From assembly GCF_014651775.1 (NCBI RefSeq), contig NZ_BMXN01000004.1, forward strand, positions 1 to 64,000: DNA of 64,000 nt. Direction: 5' to 3'. Each line of letters opens with the position of its first letter. The stretch's first letter is position 1. The notes under the pieces are model-generated. The model did no database searches, was not told the DNA's origin, and saw only the letters and a program-made list of their open reading frames with translations. The stretch comes from Vreelandella hamiltonii (GTDB lineage Bacteria > Pseudomonadota > Gammaproteobacteria > Pseudomonadales > Halomonadaceae). The translations under genes and the position numbers were made by a program. Positions 8,303 to 18,017 of this stretch are shown here, piece by piece.

Positions 8303-9436
8303 ATGGCGAATCTGTGGAAGGTGAGTAGTCCCATTAAAGCCCTGTCGTGCGTAATGGTATGGGTGTCTTGTTGCCTTTTGGCGCTACCCGCTCAGGCTGA
8401 GCGGGTTCGTGAGCTGGCCAACTTTGCTGGCGTTCGCGACAACCAGCTGGTGGGGTATGGCCTGGTCGTAGGCTTGGATGGCAGCGGTGACCAGACCACG
8501 CAAGCACCTTTCACCAGCCAGAGCTTGACGAACATGCTTTCCCAGCTGGGTGTCACCGTGCCTCCGGGTACCAACCTGCAGCTGCGTAATGTCGCGGCCG
8601 TCATGGTGACCGCCGACTTGCCGCCGTTCTCCAGGCCTGGCCAACGACTCGATGTCGTGGTGTCGTCCATCGCCAATGCCAGCAGCTTGCGTGGCGGTAC
8701 GCTGTTGATGACGCCTTTGAAGGGTGCCGATGGCGATACCTATGCCATTGCTCAGGGCAATATGCTGGTGGGTGGGGCCGGCGCTCAGGCGGGTGGCAGT
8801 AGCGTACAGATCAATCAGCAATCTTCTGGCCGGATCCCCAATGGTGCTCTGGTCGAGCGTGAAGTGCCGCTCAACCTGGGTGGCAATGGTGGTGCGCTGG
8901 AACTGCAGCTCAACGACGCTGATTTTGGCACCGTGCAACGCATGGTCTCGGCGATCAACAGCGAGTTTGGACGTTCGGTGGCATATGCCAGAAATGGCCG
9001 GGTGATTGCGCTGGATGGCCCCATGGACGCCAACGAGCGGGTCAACTTCATGGCGCGTGTCGAAAATGTGCAAGTGACACCTACGGAAGCACCTGCCCGC
9101 GTGGTCCTGAATGCGCGGACCGGCTCTGTGGTGATGAACAGTGCGGTGACTCTGCGTCGTGCAGCGGTCGCCCATGGCAACCTCTCCATCATGATCGATA
9201 CCCAGTTTGGGGTAAGCCAGCCCAATCCACTGGGCCAGGGTGAAACGGTGGTCGTGCCCGATGCGGATATCAACATCGAGCAGCAGGAGGCGTATTTGCA
9301 GATCGTCGAAGGCGCGCAGCTCAATGAAGTAGTCAATGCGCTGAATGCTCTCGGGGCGACACCACAAGACTTGATGTCGATTCTCGAGGCGCTCAAGGCT
9401 TCTGGCTCATTACGCGCCGAGCTGGAGATCATTTGA
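8303..9436 (+). CDS. flgI: FlgI, periplasmic P-ring protein
   Basis: From the ATG at 8303 this is 377 aa with a Sec signal peptide ending LALPAQA; mature FlgI starts with the family sequence [19 protein letters not shown] and ends with [18 protein letters not shown]. An in-frame start at 8225 would overlap flgH by 40 bases and bury the signal peptide, so it is rejected. FlgA at the left end of the locus is its assembly chaperone. Confidence 0.96.
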   Translation: MANLWKVSSPIKALSCVMVWVSCCLLALPAQAERVRELANFAGVRDNQLVGYGLVVGLDGSGDQTTQAPFTSQSLTNMLSQLGVTVPPGTNLQLRNVAAVMVTADLPPFSRPGQRLDVVVSSIANASSLRGGTLLMTPLKGADGDTYAIAQGNMLVGGAGAQAGGSSVQINQQSSGRIPNGALVEREVPLNLGGNGGALELQLNDADFGTVQRMVSAINSEFGRSVAYARNGRVIALDGPMDANERVNFMARVENVQVTPTEAPARVVLNARTGSVVMNSAVTLRRAAVAHGNLSIMIDTQFGVSQPNPLGQGETVVVPDADINIEQQEAYLQIVEGAQLNEVVNALNALGATPQDLMSILEALKASGSLRAELEII

Positions 9437-10449
9437 TGAGCATGGGAGACATGACGAGCCAATTCGCGTTGGACATGAATGGCTTTCAGCGCCTTCAGCA
9501 TAACGCTCGGGTCGACCCCGAGGCGGGTGTGCAAGGTGCTGCCCAGCAGTTTGAAGCGCTGTTCATTCAAATGATGGTCAAAAGCATGCGCGATGCCACG
9601 CCAACGTCAGGCCTGATGAACAGCCGTGACATGAGTTTTTATCAGTCGATGATGGATCAGCAGTGGTCGCAGGTCATGGCGTCTCGCGGCATTGGGCTGG
9701 CGGATGCCTTGATCGACCAGTTGCAGCGTCAAGGCGCCATTGGCAAAGCGTCGGATGCCGACCAGGAGCTTCAAGCACTGATCGCCGGCATACCTCGTGG
9801 GACACCCAGAGTGCTGGATAATCCGCTTCAGCCACCAGAAACATGGCGTGATGACAACACCGGCAATGGTCGTTTCTATCATGAGCTGGATATCGTTCGT
9901 CAGCGTGAGGCTCGTCAGGTCGAGAGCCAGGCCGCCACCCCGCGAGCGGCTCATCCGCATGAACACGTCGAGCGTTTCATGAACACGCTGGCGATGCCTG
10001 CGAAAGCGGCGAGTGCGGCCACGGGTGTCCCTGCTGAGTTGATTCTTGCCCAGGCGGCGCTGGAAACCGGTTGGGGAAGGCATGAGATAGCCACCCAGCA
10101 AGGGCGTAACAGCTTCAATGTGTTCGGCATCAAGGCGGGTAGTCACTGGCAGGGGAACACGACCAATATCGTGACCCACGAATATATCAACGGTCGACGC
10201 ACACAGGTCGTCGATGCTTTTCGTGTCTATGACTCGTTCGAGCATGCGTTTACCGATTATGCCCGGTTGATTGGCAATAACCCTCGGTATGCGGGTGTCG
10301 TGCAGGCAGGCTCACCAGAGCAGGCCGCACATGCACTTCAGCGCGGTGGGTATGCGACCGACCCACGTTATGCCGAGAAGTTGATCGCGGTGATGAACAC
10401 CATGGGCCCCCTCGGCACATCCAGCAACTTGTTGGCGGATGCTCGCTAG
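9436..10449 (+). CDS. flgJ: FlgJ, rod cap with peptidoglycan hydrolase domain
   Basis: A 337-aa two-domain protein. The N-terminal rod-capping domain shows the family pattern QFEALFIQMMVKSMRDA. The C-terminal half is a glucosaminidase-type muramidase with the catalytic-Glu segment AALETGWG and a YA-DP-YA end region. It lets the rod grow through the cell wall. ATG at 9436 overlaps the flgI stop (TGATG) with GGAG just upstream. Dual-domain FlgJ is the beta/gammaproteobacterial form. Confidence 0.95.
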   Translation: MSMGDMTSQFALDMNGFQRLQHNARVDPEAGVQGAAQQFEALFIQMMVKSMRDATPTSGLMNSRDMSFYQSMMDQQWSQVMASRGIGLADALIDQLQRQGAIGKASDADQELQALIAGIPRGTPRVLDNPLQPPETWRDDNTGNGRFYHELDIVRQREARQVESQAATPRAAHPHEHVERFMNTLAMPAKAASAATGVPAELILAQAALETGWGRHEIATQQGRNSFNVFGIKAGSHWQGNTTNIVTHEYINGRRTQVVDAFRVYDSFEHAFTDYARLIGNNPRYAGVVQAGSPEQAAHALQRGGYATDPRYAEKLIAVMNTMGPLGTSSNLLADAR

Positions 10450-10462
10450 CATGGCGGGGTAT

Positions 10463-10489
10463 TCAAGTTTTTCTGCGCATTGCCGATAA
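10463..10489 (+). promoter_or_regulatory. Sigma-28 promoter of flgKL
   Basis: TCAA (10463-10466), 15 bases, then a perfect GCCGATAA (10482-10489), 28 bases before the flgK start. The -35 differs from TAAA at one base. It explains separate late expression of flgKL from the early flgB-flgJ genes. Confidence 0.88.
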
Positions 10490-10516
10490 CCAGATATCGG
10501 CCTAAGGAATTGAACC

Positions 10517-12175
10517 ATGAGCATGTTTTCGATCGGCTTGAGCGGCCTGAATGCTGCGCAGAATGCCTTGAATACGACCAGTAACAACATCAGTAACGTA
10601 TATACACCCGGCTATAATCGAGAGTTGACCTTGTTAGGTGAGGGTCGCGTTGGCGGTGGTGTGCGCGTTAATGATATTGAGCGGCAGTTCAATACTTATG
10701 TTGCCAACCAGCTCAATGATGCGAAGACCCAGTCGAGCGCGTTGGCTACTTACTATAATCAGGTTTCCCAAATTGATAATCTGCTGGCTGACCGGGCGGC
10801 AGGTCTATCGCCCTTGATGCAGAACTTTTTCTCTTCTCTTGAGGATTTGGCCAGCTCACCTTCCGACCCAGCTGCGCGACAAGGCGTCCTGGGGGCTGCG
10901 AACACTCTCAGTGCTCAGTTCCGCTCTTTTGACGGTTACTTGCAGGACATGCAGACCAACATTAATAGCCAGATACGTGATGAGGTCGTTCAAATTAATA
11001 ATACGGTTGAGCAGGTGGCTTCCTTGAATCGAGAAATTTCTCTAGCTCGAGCCAGGACGGGAGAGGCTCCCAACAGCTTGCTCAATCAGCGGGACTTTCT
11101 GGTTTCAGAGTTGAATGATCGCTTGGATATTAAGCTAAATGTCCAGGACGGGAAGACGTACAACCTGAGCCTGCCCAATGGCCAACCCTTGGTGAGCGGT
11201 GTCAATGCCTTCAAACTCGAGGCTATACAAGCCGACAATGACCCTCAGCGTATCGTTGTGGGCTATCGGAATAGCAGTAATAATGTTATTCAACTGGATG
11301 AGTCTGCCATCAAGGGCGGCGCGTTGGGCGGCCTGATGGCCTTTCGCTCAGAAAGTCTGGACAAAACTCAAAATCAGATAGGGCAATTGGCTGTCTCTCT
11401 ATCGGTAGCTTTCAATGAGCAGCACAAGCAAGGTCTGGATCTCGATGGCCAGCAAGGCGGCGACTTCTTTCAAGTCCGCTCCCCCCAGGTATACAGCTAT
11501 TCATCCAATAGCTCGCTCGCTACTGTCAGCATCCGCTTCGATGCAGCCAATATGGATCAGCTCCGCGCGACAGATTACACCGTCAGCTTTGAGGGCGGAC
11601 AGCCAACGGTAATACGTAAAGATAGTGGCTCAATTGTAGATATTGGCAATGGTTGGGATGCCGATAGTAATACGCTCTCCTTCGGAGGCTTGTCCATGAC
11701 GTTTAGTACGGTTCCACCTGATGGTGACCGCTACGAGGTGCAGCCCTTGCGTCGTGCGGCCAGTGACATGGTCGTTGGTATTACGGATCTGGATAAAATT
11801 GCTGCGGGCCAGCCTATCAATCCTGAAGCCCCTTCTGAAGACTGGGTAGCGGCAGGTTCGGGGGATAACCGTAATGCGTTAGCCTTACAGAATTTGCAGA
11901 ACGACAGGATCGTGGGTGGCACGGCAACCGTTAGCGGTGCTTACGGTGTGCTGGTCAGTGATGTTGGCAATAGAACAAATATCACTCAGGTGAACCTCGA
12001 TGCACGTCAAGGTTTGACAGACCAGCTACGCGCTGTGCAGCAGTCGGAGTCAGGCGTTAATCTGGATGAAGAAGCTGCCAACCTGATTCGTTTCCAGCAA
12101 TTTTATCAGGCAAATGCACGCGTGATCGATACAGCAAGCACGATCATGGACACCATTTTGAACTTGCGGAACTAA
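10517..12175 (+). CDS. flgK: FlgK, hook-filament junction protein 1
   Basis: A 552-aa axial protein with the FlgK N-terminus (IGLSGLNAAQNALNTTSNNI) and the conserved end RVIDTASTIMDTILNLRN. It joins hook and filament; FlgN is its chaperone. Good AAGGAA site upstream of ATG 10517. Somewhat less GC-rich in the middle than flgG-flgJ, as is common for exposed variable domains. Confidence 0.96.
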   Translation: MSMFSIGLSGLNAAQNALNTTSNNISNVYTPGYNRELTLLGEGRVGGGVRVNDIERQFNTYVANQLNDAKTQSSALATYYNQVSQIDNLLADRAAGLSPLMQNFFSSLEDLASSPSDPAARQGVLGAANTLSAQFRSFDGYLQDMQTNINSQIRDEVVQINNTVEQVASLNREISLARARTGEAPNSLLNQRDFLVSELNDRLDIKLNVQDGKTYNLSLPNGQPLVSGVNAFKLEAIQADNDPQRIVVGYRNSSNNVIQLDESAIKGGALGGLMAFRSESLDKTQNQIGQLAVSLSVAFNEQHKQGLDLDGQQGGDFFQVRSPQVYSYSSNSSLATVSIRFDAANMDQLRATDYTVSFEGGQPTVIRKDSGSIVDIGNGWDADSNTLSFGGLSMTFSTVPPDGDRYEVQPLRRAASDMVVGITDLDKIAAGQPINPEAPSEDWVAAGSGDNRNALALQNLQNDRIVGGTATVSGAYGVLVSDVGNRTNITQVNLDARQGLTDQLRAVQQSESGVNLDEEAANLIRFQQFYQANARVIDTASTIMDTILNLRN

Positions 12176-12190
12176 TAAGAGGCTTAGGCG

Positions 12191-13432
12191 ATGCGTGTTA
12201 GTACGGTCACCATGTTCGAGCAGAGTACGGCTTCTATAAACCGTCAGCAGAACGAGTTCCTGAAAACGAGCCAGCAAATTGCCAGTGGCCGGCGTGTAGT
12301 CAATCCATCTGATGACCCGCAGGCCGCATCACGTGCCGTTGGAGTAGACCAGTCGAAGGCAATGACTCAACAGTATGCTGATGCTCGTGTGTCGGCGCGA
12401 AATGCGTTGTCGCAGACGGAAAGCATTCTAAACAGTATCAGCGATGCCGTCATAAGCGCTAAAACATTATTGGTTCAAGCATCCAGCGACACATTGAGCG
12501 ATGTCGACCGAGAGTCTATTGCCAGTGAGCTAAAAGGCATCTATGAAACGCTGATTGGTCAGGCCAACGCGACGGACGGCAATGGACGCTATATTTTTGG
12601 CGGCTACAAGGATAACGCCCCGCCCTTCGTGAAGTCCGCTGATGGCAGTGTCGAATATACAGGTGACAATAACGGTCGTGAGCAGCGGGTCGATGCATCG
12701 CGGTTAATGCCGGTCACTGAAAATGGTGTGACCATTTTCCAGCAAGTACCCAGTGGTGCCGGCTACATCGCCGAGGCCAACGTGGCGAACCAGGGTAGCG
12801 TGATCATCAATGGCCCTCAGGTGACCAACGTCAACGACCCTGATTACGGCGATAGCTTCCGTGTCAGGTTCGCAGAAAATGGCGCCGGTGAGTCTATTTA
12901 CACCTTGCAGCAGTTCGATGGCGCGGCCTGGCTGGACGTTGCTGGACAGGTGGGGCAGCCCTATGATGCCAGTGGTCAACAGTTGAGCTTTGGCGGTGTC
13001 AACGTCACGCTGCGCGGTCCTTCCGAAGCAGGCGATGAAATTCTTGTCGCGCGTTCAGGGAGCGAGCAACGACCAGCAGACCTGTTCCGTACCATGGAAG
13101 CGGCCATTCGTGTTCTGGAGACGCCTGCAGAAAGCAGTAGCCAGAAGGCTGCGCTGCGCAACACGCTCAATACCTCGATGCGTGACTTGGACAATGCGTT
13201 GGACAATGTGTTGACGGTACGGGCCTCTGCAGGCGCCAGGCTGAATGAGCTGGATGTCATCGACGCGGTGGGCAGCAACCGGATGCTCAACTACGAGCAG
13301 ACGCTTTCTGATCTTGTGGATCTGGACTATGCCGCGGCGATCTCCGAATACAGCCTGCGTCAGGTAGGTTTGCAGGCGGCACAGCGTGCGTTCGTCGATA
13401 TCAAGGGCATGTCGCTGTTCGATTTTATGTGA
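12191..13432 (+). CDS. flgL: FlgL, hook-filament junction protein 2
   Basis: A 413-aa flagellin-family protein: MRVSTVTMFEQSTASI at the N-terminus with ASGRRVVNPSDDPQAASRA, and a C-terminal flagellin-like helix ending DIKGMSLFDFM. Longer than the 317 aa of E. coli because of a larger exposed middle domain. Last gene of the rightward flg run; the transcript ends at the hairpin at 13455-13485. Confidence 0.95.
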   Translation: MRVSTVTMFEQSTASINRQQNEFLKTSQQIASGRRVVNPSDDPQAASRAVGVDQSKAMTQQYADARVSARNALSQTESILNSISDAVISAKTLLVQASSDTLSDVDRESIASELKGIYETLIGQANATDGNGRYIFGGYKDNAPPFVKSADGSVEYTGDNNGREQRVDASRLMPVTENGVTIFQQVPSGAGYIAEANVANQGSVIINGPQVTNVNDPDYGDSFRVRFAENGAGESIYTLQQFDGAAWLDVAGQVGQPYDASGQQLSFGGVNVTLRGPSEAGDEILVARSGSEQRPADLFRTMEAAIRVLETPAESSSQKAALRNTLNTSMRDLDNALDNVLTVRASAGARLNELDVIDAVGSNRMLNYEQTLSDLVDLDYAAAISEYSLRQVGLQAAQRAFVDIKGMSLFDFM

Positions 13433-13454
13433 CCTTGTCTCGCCACGCTGCGAA

Positions 13455-13485
13455 ACGCCCTGCCACTTGCCCAGTGGCAGGGCGT
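13455..13485. terminator. Bidirectional terminator between flgL and fliR
   Basis: ACGCCCTGCCAC (13455-13466) pairs with GTGGCAGGGCGT (13474-13485): a perfect 12-bp stem with a 7-base loop. It is flanked by CGAA on one side and CAATTTA on the other, so both transcripts get short A/T flanks. It lies between the convergent ends of flgL and fliR, whose stop codon begins inside the stem. Confidence 0.88.
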
Positions 13486-14276
13486 CAATTTATGGGGGCC
13501 ATGGCTTCGATCAGCCCTTGAGTAAACATCACGCCTTGACTGAACAGCTGTTGTAGAAAGCTGCCCAGGTCGGTCATCAGTACCATCAGCAGCGTCAGGC
13601 CCACCAGGATAGACGTGGGGAAACCGATGTTGAACACCGTCAGCTGTGGTGCTGAACGGTTCAGGATGCCCAACGACAAGCTAATGATGAGCAGTGGGCC
13701 TGCTAGTGGCAGTGCCAGCAGCATGCCTGACGCAAAGATGGTACCTCCATAGCGGGCAAGCAGCTCGAAGGCGCCAGGGTTCAAGGTCCCGATGCCTATG
13801 GGCAGCGTGACAAAGCTCATGATCAGAGCCTCCAGTACCATCAGGTGGCCATTGAAAGCCAGAAACATCAGCAGCGTCACCGTATAGAGAATGCGCGACA
13901 ACACCATGATGTTGGTGCCGCTGGAGGGGTCAAAGAAACTGGCAAAGGCCAACCCCATCTGCAAACCGATGAACTCGCCCGCTGCCTGCACCACGGCAAA
14001 TATGATATGCATGACCAATCCAATGGCCAGCCCTATCAACATCTGCTCGATGATGATGCCGACGCCTGCCCATGACATGAGCGCTACATCCGGCATCGGG
14101 GGGAGTAAAGGGGCTATCACGATGGCAATGACGGCAGCGAGTGCCACCTTGACCTGATTAGGCACGCTGGAGTGGCCCCACAGTGGGGAGGCGGTCATGA
14201 AGGCCGTAATGCGCACGAAGGGCCAGAAAAACGCGACCAGCCAGCCCTGTAGCTGGGCAAAGGTGACCTCGACCAC
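13485..14276 (-). CDS. fliR: FliR, flagellar export gate membrane protein
   Basis: A 263-aa polytopic membrane protein of normal length with several hydrophobic segments and the typical FliR opening (FAQLQGWLVAFFWPFVRI) and LPLAGPLLIISLSLGILNR. With FliP and FliQ it forms the export channel in the MS-ring. The start is GTG at 14276, 4 bases after the fliQ stop. Last gene of fliLMNOPQR. Confidence 0.95.
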   Translation of the reverse strand: MVEVTFAQLQGWLVAFFWPFVRITAFMTASPLWGHSSVPNQVKVALAAVIAIVIAPLLPPMPDVALMSWAGVGIIIEQMLIGLAIGLVMHIIFAVVQAAGEFIGLQMGLAFASFFDPSSGTNIMVLSRILYTVTLLMFLAFNGHLMVLEALIMSFVTLPIGIGTLNPGAFELLARYGGTIFASGMLLALPLAGPLLIISLSLGILNRSAPQLTVFNIGFPTSILVGLTLLMVLMTDLGSFLQQLFSQGVMFTQGLIEAMAPIN

Positions 14277-14279
14277 GGC

Positions 14280-14549
14280 CTACATCACCATCGCGGGAAT
14301 ATTACTGAACAGGCGATGTGTAAAATCGGTAATCAAGCCAATGAGCCAGGGGCCTGCCACGACCAGTACGGTGAACACGGCAAGAATTTTAGGAATGAAG
14401 GTCAGCGTCATCTCGTTGATCTGCGTGGCAGCCTGAAAAAGACTGATCAGCAGGCCGACGAAGAGCGCTGCCAGCAATATTGGGCCCGCCAGGAATAACA
14501 TTACCCGCATTCCTTGGTAGGCAAGGCTCATCACCATCTCTGGCGTCAT
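14280..14549 (-). CDS. fliQ: FliQ, flagellar export gate membrane protein
   Basis: An 89-aa protein with two transmembrane helices, the family's fixed size. It contains LLISLFQAATQINEMTLTF, which is nearly invariant in FliQ. Part of the FliP5-FliQ4-FliR1 export gate. Well-spaced GGAG upstream of ATG 14549. Confidence 0.96.
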   Translation of the reverse strand: MTPEMVMSLAYQGMRVMLFLAGPILLAALFVGLLISLFQAATQINEMTLTFIPKILAVFTVLVVAGPWLIGLITDFTHRLFSNIPAMVM

Positions 14550-14576
14550 GCTCGTTCTCCTTACCGTCCCGCGGTG

Positions 14577-15365
14577 CTAAATCATGTAGAAGCTTTCTGC
14601 CAGTGAGCCGATGATCAGTTGCCAACCATCCACCAGCACGAACAGCATGAGCTTGAAGGGTAGTGAAATCGTGACCGGGGGAACCATCATCATCCCCAGC
14701 GACATGAGCGTACTGGCAACCACCAGATCAATGATCAAGAAGGGAATGAAGATCGTAAAACCAATCTGAAATGCGGTTTTCAGTTCGCTGGTCACGAAGG
14801 CGGGTAGCAAGACGCGCATGGGAAGCTCTTCGGGGCCTTGCAAGGGGCCTATGTCAGCCAAGCGTACGAACAGAGCCAGGTCAGGTTCCCGCGTTTGTGC
14901 CAGCATGAATTCTCTGAACGGAATTTGGGCCTGAAGCAAGAACTCTTCGAAATTGATGGCTTCCTGTGTCAAGGGCACCCAGGCCGTGTCGTATACCTGG
15001 CTGATGACCGGTGACATGACAAAAAAAGTCAGGAACAGGGCAATGCCCAGCAATACCTGATTCGGAGGCGTGGCCTGGGTGCCCATGGCCGTTCTCAACA
15101 GGCTCAGCACGATGATGATGCGCGTGAAGCTGGTCATCATCAATAGCATGGCAGGTAGAAATGCCAGCGAACTCAGGAAGAGCAGCGTTTGCAGCGATAG
15201 AGACCACTGTTGGCCTCCATCATCTGTCGGCTGGGAGACCAAGCCTGGCAACTGCTGTGCCTCCACGCCAGGGGAGAGCAAAGACAGCAGGCAGCCCATC
15301 AAAAGCAGGCTGAACAGCCACCCGCGTGGTGCTATGGAGCGAAACAAAGGCAGAGCATGGGTCAT
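14577..15365 (-). CDS. fliP: FliP, flagellar export gate membrane protein
   Basis: A 262-aa export gate protein with a cleavable N-terminal signal region followed by the FliP core: [20 protein letters not shown], then [20 protein letters not shown] and the C-terminal [19 protein letters not shown]. Length fits the family. Start overlaps the fliO stop by 4 bases, indicating coupled translation. Confidence 0.96.
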   Translation of the reverse strand: MTHALPLFRSIAPRGWLFSLLLMGCLLSLLSPGVEAQQLPGLVSQPTDDGGQQWSLSLQTLLFLSSLAFLPAMLLMMTSFTRIIIVLSLLRTAMGTQATPPNQVLLGIALFLTFFVMSPVISQVYDTAWVPLTQEAINFEEFLLQAQIPFREFMLAQTREPDLALFVRLADIGPLQGPEELPMRVLLPAFVTSELKTAFQIGFTIFIPFLIIDLVVASTLMSLGMMMVPPVTISLPFKLMLFVLVDGWQLIIGSLAESFYMI

Positions 15366-15799
15366 GGCTTGGGCTGAGAGTCGGTGGTGTGCTGAGCGCC
15401 GGAGCGCTTGAGACGATGGTTGGCCAAGGCGCTGCTGAAGCGTTGTGAAAAAGGAGAGGGCGAACTCTCGGCTATGGGGGCCGCGCGGTCTTCAGGAGCA
15501 GGCCGCTCGTGGAGCATGGATACTTTTCCACCGCTGACGGCGAGCACGAGCCAGGTATCCTCTATCTCGACGACCACCACCCGTTCGCGGCTCCCAATGG
15601 CGGTGCTACCCACCACGCGCAGATGGGCACCATGATCGTAACGGTGCTGCTGCCAGCGTTTGAGCAGCGCAGTGCACACCAGAATGATTGCCACCACCAG
15701 TGCCAGCGCTGCAGCGGTTTTTCCAAGGACCGCCATGCCGATCAGGGCATCACCGCCGCTTAACGCATCCACGGAAGTCGAAGTCGTCGCGACACTCAT
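15362..15799 (-). CDS. fliO: FliO, export gate assembly factor
   Basis: A 145-aa protein with one transmembrane helix near residues 22-45 ([20 protein letters not shown]) and a small cytoplasmic domain holding [20 protein letters not shown], typical of FliO. FliO helps FliP oligomerise. Overlaps fliN and fliP by 4 bases each. Low conservation in this family, so position helps the call. Confidence 0.92.
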   Translation of the reverse strand: MSVATTSTSVDALSGGDALIGMAVLGKTAAALALVVAIILVCTALLKRWQQHRYDHGAHLRVVGSTAIGSRERVVVVEIEDTWLVLAVSGGKVSMLHERPAPEDRAAPIAESSPSPFSQRFSSALANHRLKRSGAQHTTDSQPKP

Positions 15800-16314
15800 C
15801 GATTTAGTTTATGAATACGCTCTGACGGCGTAATGATCTCGGTAATACGGATGCCGTACTTATCCTCGATGACGACCACTTCGCCCTGCGCAATCAGATA
15901 TCCGTTGATCAAAATATCCATCGGCTCACCTGCCAAACCTTCCAGCTCGATGACCGAGCCTTGGGCGAGCTCCAGCAATTGTTTGATCGTCAGCTTGGTA
16001 CGGCCTAGCTCGACGGTGAGTTTGACGGGGATGTCCATGATCATTTCCAGATCACGGGTCGCGCCACTGCTGGGTTCACCGCTCAGAGGACGGAAGACAT
16101 CGTCACTGGCAGGCTTTGCCTTGGGGGCTTCGGGGGCAGACTCTTCCGTGGCCTCCGATTGCTCGGCAGCTTCTTGTTCCGCCATCGCGGCAGCCCAGGG
16201 GTCGTCATCGTCACTGGCGGCATCGGCGCTGGACGATGACTCATCTTGTGCAGACATGGCTTCCGCCCAATCGTCATCAGATACTTTTTGATCGGGTTTG
16301 TTTGGGTCTGTCAT
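15796..16314 (-). CDS. fliN: FliN, C-ring switch protein
   Basis: A 172-aa switch protein. The C-terminal SpoA domain (from about residue 85) has IPVKLTVELGRTKLTIKQLL and the conserved end KYGIRITEIITPSERI. The first 80 residues are an acidic, Ser/Ala-rich tail longer than in E. coli FliN (137 aa). It forms the lower C-ring with FliM and docks FliH. ATG overlaps the fliM stop. Confidence 0.96.
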   Translation of the reverse strand: MTDPNKPDQKVSDDDWAEAMSAQDESSSSADAASDDDDPWAAAMAEQEAAEQSEATEESAPEAPKAKPASDDVFRPLSGEPSSGATRDLEMIMDIPVKLTVELGRTKLTIKQLLELAQGSVIELEGLAGEPMDILINGYLIAQGEVVVIEDKYGIRITEIITPSERIHKLNR

Positions 16315-17366
16315 GCTTTGGGTTCCTTGGCTTTCTGTCGCGTTGAACCTTTGATAAAGTCCTTGGACGATACGTTATTCATGGCCGCATGGTCGATCAT
16401 GCGCAGCACGCGCAAAGCGCGCTGCTGTCGCTGGCTACCGTATTCACACTCCATCACAGGTACACCATCGACCCGTGCTGTAATCGTGGAGGGGATGTCC
16501 ATAGGCAGTACATCGCCTTTTTTCAAACCCATCACGTGAGCAATACGGCTGGGGATCTGAGCGAACTCTGCAATGAGCTCGACTTCAGATTGGCGCAGTT
16601 CGCTGGCCATGCGCCGTGACCAGGTGCCATCGCTGTCGTGGTTACTGTCATTGATCGGGTTGACTAGCAGGTCCCTGAGCGGCTCGATCATGGCGTAGGG
16701 CATGCAAATCTGGAAACTGCTCGACAAATTGCCTACTTCGATATTGAACTTGGTATTGACGACTATCTCGTTAGGCGAATTGGTAATATTGGCAAACTTG
16801 GACTGTACTTCCGAGCGCAGAAAATGCACATCCAGCGGGTAGACGACCTTCCACGCTTCTTGATAAGCATCTATGGCCAGATTCAACAACCGCTGAATGA
16901 TGCGCTGCTCGGTATTGGTAAATTCACGGCCATCCGACTTCGTGACGAAACGCCCGTCGCCGCCAAACAGGTTGTCCACCACCATGAAGACCAGGTTGGG
17001 AGGGAAAACCACCAGCGCAGAACCTCGCAGTGGCTTCATCGACACGATGTTCAGGTTGGTAGGTACCGGAACGTTACGCGAGAAGTCGCTGAAGCTTTGA
17101 TAGCGCACTGATTCGACCGTGATATCCGAACTGCGGCGGATCAGGTTGAAGAGCCCATTGCGGAAATAGCGAGCAAAGCGTTCGTTGATGAAGTCCAGTG
17201 CGTGCAAACGCTCCCTGATGACCCGGTGCTGGGTCGACGGGTCATAGGGGCGTATGCGCGTTTCAGCTTGCGAGTGAGATGACGTGGCCGCTGGCTCGTC
17301 ATCACCGCTGACGCCTTTCAACAGGGCATCGATTTCTTCCTGGGACAGTAGATCGTCCTGCGACAT
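16311..17366 (-). CDS. fliM: FliM, C-ring switch protein
   Basis: A 351-aa switch protein. The N-terminus has LLSQEEIDALLKGV, the segment that binds phosphorylated CheY; the middle CheC-like domain includes PLRGSALVVFPPNLVFMVVD; the C-terminal SpoA domain carries LKKGDVLPMD. It links CheY signalling to rotor direction. All parts are intact and length is normal. Confidence 0.96.
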   Translation of the reverse strand: MSQDDLLSQEEIDALLKGVSGDDEPAATSSHSQAETRIRPYDPSTQHRVIRERLHALDFINERFARYFRNGLFNLIRRSSDITVESVRYQSFSDFSRNVPVPTNLNIVSMKPLRGSALVVFPPNLVFMVVDNLFGGDGRFVTKSDGREFTNTEQRIIQRLLNLAIDAYQEAWKVVYPLDVHFLRSEVQSKFANITNSPNEIVVNTKFNIEVGNLSSSFQICMPYAMIEPLRDLLVNPINDSNHDSDGTWSRRMASELRQSEVELIAEFAQIPSRIAHVMGLKKGDVLPMDIPSTITARVDGVPVMECEYGSQRQQRALRVLRMIDHAAMNNVSSKDFIKGSTRQKAKEPKA

Positions 17367-17387
17367 GAACGGCTCCAGTACCCGGGA

Positions 17388-17861
17388 TTATTGAACGATG
17401 AATTCGGTGAACAGCACTTCCCTGAGATCTAGGGGAGGCTGGTTCTCGGTCAAGGGCACAGACAAACGACTGATGATAGCCTGAGCAAGCGCTTCTTTAC
17501 CTTCTGTAGAGGTCAGCTCACTCGCTTGCTTGCCAGACAGCAGAATCAGCAGCCGGCTGCGTACTTGCGGCATGTGCTCTTCGATGATGGCTTTGCTCTG
17601 TTCGTTGCCTACCCGCAGTGTGATGCCGGTATAGAGCAGGCGTGACCCGAAGCGATCATCGGCCAGGTTGACCGTGAAAGGTTCGATACGCGTGAAGACG
17701 GGTGGCGTCGGCGCTAGCGTTTGCTGTTGGGGCTCCCCCTCCGTTCCTCCACGCTGGTCAAGAACGAGATAGATCGCTGCAGCTGCACCCGCCGAAGAGA
17801 GCAGTACCAGTATGATCATTACCAGAAGCAGTTTTTTAGATCCGCCGCTTGATTCAGCCAT
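17388..17861 (-). CDS. fliL: FliL, stator-associated membrane protein
   Basis: A single-pass inner-membrane protein (TM about residues 10-32, LLLVMIILVLLSSAGAAAAI) with a periplasmic domain that contains the FliL pattern FTVNLADDRFGSRLLYTGI. FliL rings surround and support stators. I take the ATG at 17861 because GGGA precedes it at good spacing; ATGs at 17876/17873 are possible. First gene of the fliLMNOPQR run, 156 bases after fliK. Confidence 0.92.
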   Translation of the reverse strand: MAESSGGSKKLLLVMIILVLLSSAGAAAAIYLVLDQRGGTEGEPQQQTLAPTPPVFTRIEPFTVNLADDRFGSRLLYTGITLRVGNEQSKAIIEEHMPQVRSRLLILLSGKQASELTSTEGKEALAQAIISRLSVPLTENQPPLDLREVLFTEFIVQ

Positions 17862-17936
17862 TGATTTTCCCATCATGATCCCGGAAGACGCTCACTGAGC
17901 ATTATGCCTGACACGAGTAATTATGAAGAAATGAAC

Positions 17937-17955
17937 AGGCTCATCGGAGGAGCCT
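17937..17955 (-). terminator. Weak hairpin between fliK and fliL
   Basis: On the minus strand AGGCTC and GAGCCT form a 6-bp stem around a 7-base loop, followed by GTTCATTTCTTC. It lies about 60 bases after the fliK stop and could partly end the fliF-fliK transcript. The stem is short and the T tract interrupted, so this is a weak call. Confidence 0.4.
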
Positions 17956-18017
17956 ATCTCTTGGTTTTGCTAACTGTTGATTCACACACCATGCATTAAT
18001 TTCGTGATGATATACAG